From Baffinella frigidus (taxonomy: Eukaryota; Cryptophyceae; Cryptomonadales; Baffinellaceae): 24,127 nucleotides of DNA. The notes beneath the pieces are model-generated. The model was not told the origin of the DNA. It saw only the letters and a program-made list of their open reading frames with translations, and made no database searches. The stretch covers positions 883,113 to 907,239 of the forward strand of contig MU646366.1 of assembly GCA_026770585.1 (NCBI GenBank), given 5' to 3'. This document shows, piece after piece, positions 12,850 to 23,093 of the stretch (positions are counted from its first letter, which is position 1; every line of letters starts with the position of its first letter). A program made the translations under genes and the position numbers.

Positions 12850-15800
12850 CAGATAGATAGAGATAGATGAAAATCAATAGATCGATAGATAGATAGATAG
12901 TTAGATGGATGCAAGGATGGATGTGATTGACGGTATCTGCTCGCTCGAGCAGGGAACGAGATCGTGAAATCGATCGAGCTGGCCCTGCAAGACTCGGAGG
13001 GCAACCAAGCCATCATGCCGCTTCAAGGGGTACCTTTCAGGACGCCTACACCATGAACCACAAGCCCAACCCCCGAAACCCGGAACTCGAAACTCGAAAC
13101 CCGAAACTCTGTAAGACTCGGAGGGCAACCATACCTGAGGGGGCATGCCTCACCACACCCCTACACCTTCAACCAAACGCCGTAAACCGTCGGGGCGTGG
13201 CACCACACAGCGGACTACCCAGGGATTTTGTGAAAAACCTGGAAGTTGAAGCTCCGTTACTCACTCCGGTAGGAAATACAGTAGAGACAAGCAGAGACAT
13301 AGGGGAGTTCCTACAGACCAGGTAATCGAAAGGTGGTCAGCATCCGACAAAAAATCCCTGCGTAGCCCTCTGAGTGGGTTGGATGGCTCTACATCAGTGG
13401 CTTTACACATGAGAAATTGCTGTCCAAAACTCAGCCGTTCTTCATCGAGGACGGAATCTCAACCCTGAATCCTGTACCCTCCACCAGGTGGATGTGGCGT
13501 GGTTCATCGATGACGGAGACGCGCCTGTGCCTCCGGGCACCATCGTTGTCGATCAGGTCCCGCTCTCAAATCCACTCTATTGTTCAAGGTGGGCACAGAA
13601 TCTCTGGATGAGGGTATCTGTTAACTCTTTGATTCAGGGTAGCGGTATTCGACTTTGGTTCACTTCTCCAAACCCTAAACCCTAAACCCCAAACCCCAAA
13701 CCCTAAAACCTTAAACCTAAACCCTGAACCCTAAACCCTAAACCCTAAACCCCAAACCCTGAACTCTACACCCTAAACCCGAACACCCCAAACATCAAAC
13801 CCTCCCCCGCGTCAACACAACCACCAACCCCCCTCCCCCCCCTTTTCAGTCGTTCAATTTCTGCAACGATGAGAAGCGAGCAAAGGAGATCAAAGATCTC
13901 GACGAACCCCTCCAGAAAGCCAGCGAAGCGGTAACCTCCTGATCCCCAACCCAAGCACCGCCCCCAAATCTTAAGCACCGCCCCCAAATCTTACACACTA
14001 ACCCCAACCTGCTATGCCCGTGAGCCCAAACCTTCATGCCCCGGTTTTGGCGAAGCTAAACCTTAAACCCTAAACCCTGAACCATGCTCCCTCAACCCTA
14101 AACCCTAAACCCTAAAACCTCAACCCTAACCCTAAACCCTAAACCCTAAACCCTAAAACCTAAACCCTAAACCCTAAACCCTAAACCCCAAACCCTAAAC
14201 CCTAAGCCCTCAACCTTTAGCCCTTAACCCTAAATCCTTATCCCTAAACCCTGAACTCTGAACCCTACACCCTACACTCTGTATCCTCAAACCTAACCCC
14301 TAAACCCTAAACCCAAAGCGCTGTGCCAGGTACGCAAGCTGAAAGAGGGCCACGTGCGGCTGACAAAAAACATCGATCACTTCCGATTGGACAAAAATAA
14401 AAAAGTGATTCCCCGAGCGTGTTTTCCATTTGGTTTCTTTGAATTGCTTCTCATCCTACATGCTCGTCGTCCTAAACCCTAAACCCTGAACACTCAACCC
14501 CAAATCTTGAACCCTAAACCCTAAACCGTAAACCCCAAACCCTAAACCCCAAACCCAAAACTCTAAACCCTAAACCCTAGACTCTAAGCCCTTAACCCTA
14601 AACCCTTATTCCTCAACCCTAAACCCTAACCCCCAAACCCTCAACACACTGATTAGTCAACTGCAATACGGGGAACTCCGATTCTCAGTATCAGACACGT
14701 CATGTCCAGAGCAGGGCAACCCCCCCCCTTGCCCCAGAATGATGCCTCTACTCAAGAGCCTAATGTTGGGCTAGCGAAACAGCAGTTTCCATTATCGGTA
14801 CCACGAATCGGCCACTTTGGGAGAGAAACCGCGGAATCCATGTGCAATTCGCCAAAAATCAAATGTCCGAAATCTGATGTCGCCTCCACAAGGAGCTTTG
14901 CCCAAGCATCTTGTGTGCTAGGGTTTGGGGTTAAGGCATCTTGTGTGCTAGGGTTTGGGGTTAAGGCATCTTGTGTGCTAGGGTTTGGGGTTCACCCCGA
15001 AATCGCTACTAGCGCTCTCGCCGCCTCATGCAGATTTGCGTTTTTTTTTTTGAAACAACGCCCCTAATGTTTGAAATCACGCCCCTAATACCTGATACCC
15101 GAAACCTTGAATATCCAAAAAAGAAAGACAATTTAATCCTGAAACACAAAACCCTAAACCCTAAACTCTCAGCGCTCAACTCTAAACCCTAAACCATAAA
15201 CCCAAAACCCCAACCCTGAACCCACACCCACAACCTGAACCCTAAGCCCGGCATGCAGGAAATTGCCTACACGAAGGCACGGGAGGACGCCAGACGGTAC
15301 ATGATCAATGCTTCTGACGTGGACATGCAGAACACGGTAAGAGCGGGCGCTGAGAGCGGCCACCTTTGGAGCGGACGTTTGGTATTGGGGTCGACCTTGG
15401 GCATGGGGTTGTTGAGTATCCCAGGTGGTTTGTTTCCGGATAACTTTTCACACAGCGGGCTTCAAGGGGAATTCGTGAATTTTCGGTGGCTCGGCCACCA
15501 AACCGTCCTGGCACACATTACCCTCCACCCTCCACCTCAAACCTGAACCCCTAAACCTCAATCCCCCAAACCTAATCCCTAAACCCTCAACCTTAAACCC
15601 TCAATAGTAAACCCTCAACAGTAATTACCAAACACTGAACCCTAAACTTTCAACCCAAACACTCAACACCAAATCATGAAACCCAAACCCTAAACCCTAA
15701 ACCCTAAACCCTACACCCTTAACCCTAAACCCTAAACCTTATACCCTGAACCCTTAACCCTCAACCATAAATTTCAAACCCCAAACACTCAACCCTAAAC

Positions 15801-18800
15801 CCTGTACACTAAACCCTACACCCAAAACCTCAGACCCTACACCTCAAACCCTCTCGCGAATGCTGCCTAACTCAAGACGAATCCTGGCCAGTAAACTTAC
15901 CGTCCTGGCCGTAGTGACCGAGAAAGACTGTTTGTTTTTGACAACCAACTGGTCCCGATGTATCTCCGGGGTGAATGAAACTAACAGGCCTCGTGCCATG
16001 GGCGTTTTGAGTTCCTTTTCCCCAGTAGCCTAAGATCTACCTTGCTGGAGTGACTGTGGTGAACTTTGCAGACGAAGGTGGAGGAGTGGCTCTTGGACTA
16101 CAAGCACAGGGCTGTCGGGGCACGCGAATGGAGCTGCGAAGATCCCAACTTCAAATCAGCGACAGAACTGGTGAGACCCTGATCCATCAACCCTGCACCA
16201 TACATGCTGAACCCTGAACCCTGAACCTTAAACCCTAAACCCCAAACCCTAAACCCTCAACCGTAACCCCTAACCTCTAAACTCTTCACTTTAAACCCTA
16301 AACTATAAGTTCTCACTCCGCCCTTACTTCGCCCTAAACCAACCCAAACCACTTATAACCCCTAACTCCAAACCCTGAACCCAAACGCAACGACAACGCC
16401 TATCGTTCTGACAGGAAACTGACCCTGGAACCTCAACACTGATCCCAAAACCCAGAGCCAGACCCTGGAACCCAAACCCTGAACCCTAAGTACCAAATCT
16501 TGAGCCCTGGACCCTAAACCCCAAACCCTAAACCCCAAAATCTTGAGCCCTGGACCCTAAACCCTAAACCCTAAACCCTAAACCCTAAACCCTAAACCCT
16601 AAACCCCAAACCCTAAACCCTAAACCCTACACCCTAACCCCAAACCCTTGAACCTAAACCAGGAATATTGCAAGGCAGCCGGGTTCTCTCAGGGCGTCAT
16701 CGGAGAGCTCATCGTAGTGAGAGCCCCGCCTTTTTATTTTTTATTTTTATTATTTCTTCTTTCGCTTCTCCTTCTTCTCCCCTTGCAGTCCGTAGTGGGG
16801 CTTGATCGAGGCGTGTTCACACGAAACCTGCACCAAGTCAACCTGATTGATGTGGTTGCATAAGTTGATGTGGTTGCATATTTGTCGGTCAGTTTGCAAA
16901 GGCTCATCTTGCACACAAATTCTCAACAATATCTCAACAAAAACACCGGCTTGAAAGGAGTGAAGTCAATTGGACGGCAACTGTAGACTGTGTCTTCACA
17001 AATAGAGCAGGTCTCTTTTGACATGACCCAATTCGGAGCCTCAAAAAACCTGAAAATTTGAAAATTATAAGTCAGCAAAACTTTGAAACTTCTTACTCAA
17101 CCTTGAAACTATTGAGTCAACTGTAGTAAATTATTTTAATGGACAGGTTCACGATGTTTCCTCTACAAGTAAAGTCGACTGAACGGCAGCTTTAGATTGC
17201 GTCTTGAAAAATCCACCTGAAATTTCACGGTTTCTGCAGATCGAGGAAAAGTGGGTGGCAGATCTCTTCGCCTGGAGGTGACCCCCTACCCCCTCAACAC
17301 CACACCCCAAACTATAAACCATGAACCCCACACCCCAACTCCAACATGCAAGCGCCCTGTTCGTGTGGAGGTGACACCTCCACACGAACACCATAAACCA
17401 TCAACCCTAAACCCTAAACCCGAACATTCTGTCCGTTCTGGATCCCCTCTTTCTTTAACGTTGGTCTGACTATCAGCACACCCCTCACTCCCTCAACCCT
17501 AAACCCTAAACCCTAAACTCTATACCCTAAACCATCAACCCTCAACTCTGAAACCTCTAAATAACAAACCCTAAACCCTAAACCTGAAACGCGCAGGTTT
17601 GCACACCTGCTTATCACCGCGATCTTCACCGACCTCAACCCCGACATCGGTATAGCCCCGCCTCGGTCTATTGAGTCAACTTTTGCGGATTCATCGGTCA
17701 ACTTTGGAGAAGCTCTCTCACTTGTTTGCGCAGTTTTCGAATCGATCAACCTGTTTCAGGTTCTAAAAGTGGTTGATGTGAAAGTGGTGGATCTGAAAGT
17801 GGTTGATGAAGTGTTGGATATGAAAGTTGTGGACCCGCGGCAGGGAAGAACGAGTGCCAGAAGTACCAGAAGAAAAAGGAACTCGAGGTATAACCCTCCC
17901 TTTCGTCTGATTTCGAGTGACCATTTCAACCACGATACGAAACCTTGACTTTAAGAGCCACACACACATAACACTACGGGGAACGTGCTAAAATTAGGTA
18001 ATGATTTTTTCTTGGAAAACACGCCAAAATTCAGCAATGGTCGGTCACATTACACCGGATATCCGGGGAGTGAGAGAGCGATAGCGAGTCGCTTTACTGA
18101 AAGAGTCGAATAACAAGAAGGGAGGGAGGAAGGAGGTGTGGGGGGAGAGATAGAAAGAGTCGAAGCATTCCGCACACGCGCCGTTTGCTGTTTTTGCAAT
18201 GCCTGACCCGCTTTTTTTCTGAAGAGAGGTGAAGAAAGATGCGAGAGAGGGGGGGGCTTATCTAATTTGGAAACATGTCAATATAAAATTCCGTTTTGAG
18301 TTATCTTAATGGTGAAATTTGCTATTTTAGCCTCGAAATTTTTTTACAACAGCACACGCCCCACCCCTATGATCGGTGATCTGAATTGACTCTGTTTCCA
18401 TGTGAGATCGCGAGGTGGGAGCTGGGATAGGATTGTATCACCACAACCAATCACCAAATAAAAATAAATTAACTAAATTGTATCCCCTCTGCATACTAAT
18501 TATCATCTGAATCTGTATGCAACTCCTAAAGTAAGGTTCAATCAGATCAATCGACGTGATCTTTTGATCTTCAATATGAGTGATGTTTCGACAGGAGTGT
18601 TCGATACAACTCACGCCCTCGTCGAGAAATGACTCCCTACCCTGACATGCCACCCCCCTTCCCGTCATGAAATGTCAACCCCCTTAAGTTGACATGCACA
18701 TCTTTGCGAACAGGCGTGGAATGCTGGGTTGTTCAAGAAGTGGCCACTTACCCAACGGCGCACGGACCCCACCGGCAAAGAAGTGAGCCGCCCCTAAAAG

Positions 18801-19078
18801 GCAGAGACGTGAGGTTATGTTTGAACAAATTCGTTTGCTTGCTTGTGCAGTGTGGTTTCCGTTTGCAGGTCTGGGTCAAGTTCCCGAACTGATAGAGATA
18901 GAGAGAAAGATAGATAGATAGATAGATAAATCGATAGATTGTGGGATGGAAAGAGATAGATAGATAGATAGAGATAGAAAGATAGATAAAGAGAGAGAGA
19001 CAGAGACAGAGAAAGAGAGAGAGAGAGCGAGAGAGAGAGAGAGAGAGAGAGATGGATGGATGGATGGATGGATGGGTG

Positions 19079-19134
<56 letters not shown>

Positions 19135-20088
19135 TGGCGCTGCAGCTGACAACTCTGTCCGTTCTTTCATAAGTCCTTTCGGCATCACGCGTAGAATCCT
19201 CGCGAGGTGGGTGTTGACTAAAGGCCTTAAGTTGACCTGGTGAGGACGCCATTCCTTTGGCAGATCTACATCAAGTACCAGAACGGGAACAACGGGCAGG
19301 ACACGAGATTCGACTGGCGCAACACCCGCCTCGCCGTGAATCTCTTCAAGTTCAAGAATTCTGATGTCATCTCTCCCCCTCTGCCAACTTAAGAAGATTC
19401 TTTCGATCCGACTGAGGCAGAGCTTGGATCTGCTACGACCTCCGAACCACACAGTGGGTTACTTATCTTTCATCATGAGTGAACTTGTCCGGACGCAGTT
19501 AACTTTGAGGCCTTATATGGTACCACGTGTGTCGCGTTACCCCCCAATATTTTGAGGGCATGAGTGGAAAGTCGAACTTTTAAACTTTTCGTTTACCATT
19601 CAGTGTACCACTCAGTTGATTCTACATTCACGCGTTTCGTGTGGGATGTTTTCCCAAACCCTTAACCCTAAATTGAACCCTAAACCCTAAACCTTGACAT
19701 CTAAACCCTAAACCCTGAACCCTACACACCAAACCCTAAACCCTAAACCCTAAAACCGAAACCATAAACCATTGAACATAGTCCATAAACACCAAACACT
19801 AAACACTAAACCCTAAACCCTAGACCCCAACCCCAAATCTGGCCGCAGCTGGACAAAGAACTCCGTCCCAGGATGGTCAGTTTGTTCGGAAACGTCGTCA
19901 TCCTTGACAAGACCTCCGATGAGGTGGACCCTCAACCCTCAACACTTTTCTACCCCCTTCAATAACCAGCCCCTCCACCCTGAACCCCAAACCCTAAACA
20001 GGCTGCGAAATTTATGTACGATCTGCGAGACAATGACCTGCCTCTCGTTGAAATCATCTCCAGGGATGGCGAAAGGATCAAGGTCGGT

Positions 20089-20162
<74 letters not shown>

Positions 20163-23052
20163 GGCTCAGGGCTCAGGGTTCAGGGTTCAGGGTTCAGGGT
20201 TCAGGGTTCAGGGTATTGGGTATAGGGTGTAGGTAGTCTTCTTTAACAGAGCGAGAGCCACTTTACAGAATGTGGGGCGTGGCTTCAAGTTGAGAGTCGG
20301 GCCTGTTCAGGGTATGGGGGTTGGGGTTAATGGGTTAGTGCTCGCGGTGGAAAACGTCTTCAACATTATTATCCCTTTGGAAGGAGTCGTCTTGATAAAC
20401 CCTACCCTAGAAACCCTCAACTCTAAGCCATAAACCATAAACCAGCTAACCATAAACCACATCAAAACCGTCAACTCTAAAGCCCGCTCAACCTAAATCT
20501 CATCCTCAACCATGAACCCTAGACCATAAACCATAAACAATGAACCATAAACCATAAACCATACAGCTGCATAAATCCTAAACCCTAACCAAAAACCATG
20601 AACCCGCAGGCTAACGGCATTTCCGGGGGGAAGAACAACCACTGCCCGTTCAGCAGCTCCACGACGGTTGGTGTCCCTTTCGGGTGTGGGGGTTGGGGTG
20701 TATGGTGCCCCTAATGGCCTCTCCTGTTTTTGGGTTGAGGTAAAGGGTCTAGTGTTTAGGTGTTCCAATACTCTCGCGCAATTTTGGAACCACTCTGCTG
20801 CTGCGGGGGGGCGTTGCAGGGTGTTCAAGGGTTGAGGGGTTAGCTGTTGCACGGTGCTTGAGGGTTTGGGGTTTAGCTTTTGCTGGGTGTTTCAGGGTTT
20901 ATGGGTGATGGTTTGGTTTTTGCAGGGTGCTTCAGGTTATAGAGTTTTCATTTATCGCACGCCCACCACTCACTCCCAACGGGAGGCTTGAGAGCAATGA
21001 AAAGGCAGAGAAATTACTACTCACCTCCACCTCAGTACACCCCTCCTCTCAAACCTCCACCTCCACCGCACTGCACGAGGGTTCGGGGAATGTGGTTTGC
21101 CCCCCTTGGTTGTTTCACACCCAGGACACGTATCGTCACACACCTAGCACTAAGCACTCAACTCTAAAAACATCCCCAAAATCCTAAACGATGAATAAAC
21201 AATAATGATAATGATAATAATACAAATAATAATAATACATAATCAACCCTCCTAAACCCTACACTTTGAACCCCGTGCAGATTGCGGGCACAGCGGCCGA
21301 AGTGGTCGAGGTTCGAGCCCCTCACCTTCATGAATCAATCGCTCGAGAGTTTTTTTCCGATTGCAAATTTGCTCTGTAGAGTTTGAACCGAGCCAATACC
21401 AGGACCTCGAGTTGTTGTTAGAGTTCACAATTCTCTGCTAGGCCCCCCCTGACCGAAGTGCCGTCGAATAATAATGAAAAATTCATGGTGACACTTGACA
21501 AGTGTCACCGGTAGTAGTGAGTGGTGAGCGTGCTAGAAACGTCGCATGATACATGTCAGCTGGCGAGAGTAGTGAGCTGGGGGCATCGGAATGGAACACG
21601 AGAGCGGAACATGAAGATCTTCGAGCTTGAGGCTCATAACCTACCCGGGGTCAGAAATCATCAACGTGACTGTAAAACCGCAGAGTAAAAAACTGCTCCG
21701 GAACCGCAGGTTCTGGAGGAGCTGAAGAAGACCTTGGAACCGTACAAGACGGAGAACATCTCCATTCAGAGGGTACATACCTCTTCCCCTCGATACACCT
21801 CAAAATCAGCACTCTAGAACAGAGGGAACACCGCACCGCTCAGATGGTGCAGTCCTCTTCCTAAAACCAAAACCACAAACCCGAGAGGCCAAACCCTAAA
21901 CCAGTCCTGTTCCTCAAACCTCAATCGCAAACCCTGAACCCTACACCCTGAACCCTAAACCCTACACCCTGAACCCTAAGCCCTGAACCCTAAACCCCAA
22001 ACACCTAACCCCAAATTCTCAACCCTAAACTCAAAACCCTAAACCCTAAACCCTAAACCCTAAACCCTAAACCCTAAACCCTAAACCCTAAACCCTAAAC
22101 CCTAAACCCTAAACCCTGAATCTTTAACCCTAAACCCTGACACCTTCAACCCTAAACCTCAAACTCGAACCTTCAACTCTCAACATTAAACACGTCATGC
22201 TAGAACCCTTGCATCGTCCCACCGTGCCGTGTTTGACAATGTATTCAATCTCCATTTCTCCCCTGCAGATGCAAGAAACATTTGACGCGCGGAAAAATGA
22301 CCTCGCGAAGGAATTGAGAGACGCGATTTCCTGGGAGCAGGTCCGCCCCTCCCCTTCATCCTTCGTTATGAGCCTCAATCAGCATATTGAGTGCCACGCG
22401 ACGATAGCCTGCACCTCAAATCGAAAGTTGACTAACCCGGTTCAGGTATAATCAGTACTAAGTTTATGTTCCCCAACCCCTCAACCCTATACCCAAACGC
22501 AGGATCTGAAGACAAAGATGAAGGATCTGACCAAGGCCCGCCAGTCCATGGAAACAATGGACAACCCCGGGGCCCTCCAGGTCGCTGAACCATAATCCCT
22601 GAACACTAAACCCCCTACCCTGATCCCTCAACCCTGAGCTCTGAGGCCCTCAAGGCTTTGCCCCCCCTGCCCCCCCTGCCCCCATACCCCGTGGCCGCCC
22701 CCCACCAGTTCAATAACCCCCCCCCCCTCACATTCTCTCTCAGGTGAGATAGCCCGGAGAGGCTCTCTCTCTCGCTCGGTATGTCTTGTTCTCTCTCTTT
22801 CTCTTTCTCTTTCTCTTTCTCTTTCTCTCCCTCTTTCTCTCCCTCTATATCTCTCTTTCTCACTCGCTGCCTCTCTTTCTCTATCTCGCTGTCTCTGTTT
22901 TTCTCTCCCCGACCACCCCAATAATCCGTTACCGATGTGTGTCACGACGGCCCATTGCAACTAGCATCTTTCTCGCCAGCAGTTTTTCTCTCTAATTCCC
23001 TCGCCCTCTCTCTCTGTATGTCTCGCTTGCTCTCTCTTTCTTCCCCTCTCTC

Positions 23053-23093
<41 letters not shown>

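Noticed and set aside
12479-13016. 'IYLSIYLS' and 'SLSLSL' frames over GATA and CT/GA arrays (also 18748-19452, 22615-23435)
   Set aside because: Microsatellite artefacts.
14906-14993. CRISPR-like array
   Set aside because: Three adjacent 30-nt copies without spacers, in a eukaryotic intron.
16789-16860. Possible exon SVVGLDRGVFTRNLHQ after cttgcag
   Set aside because: Exons 32 and 33 join directly in phase as VIGELIVIEEKWVADLFAW, matching the hinge; inserting this piece breaks the strand and has no good donor.
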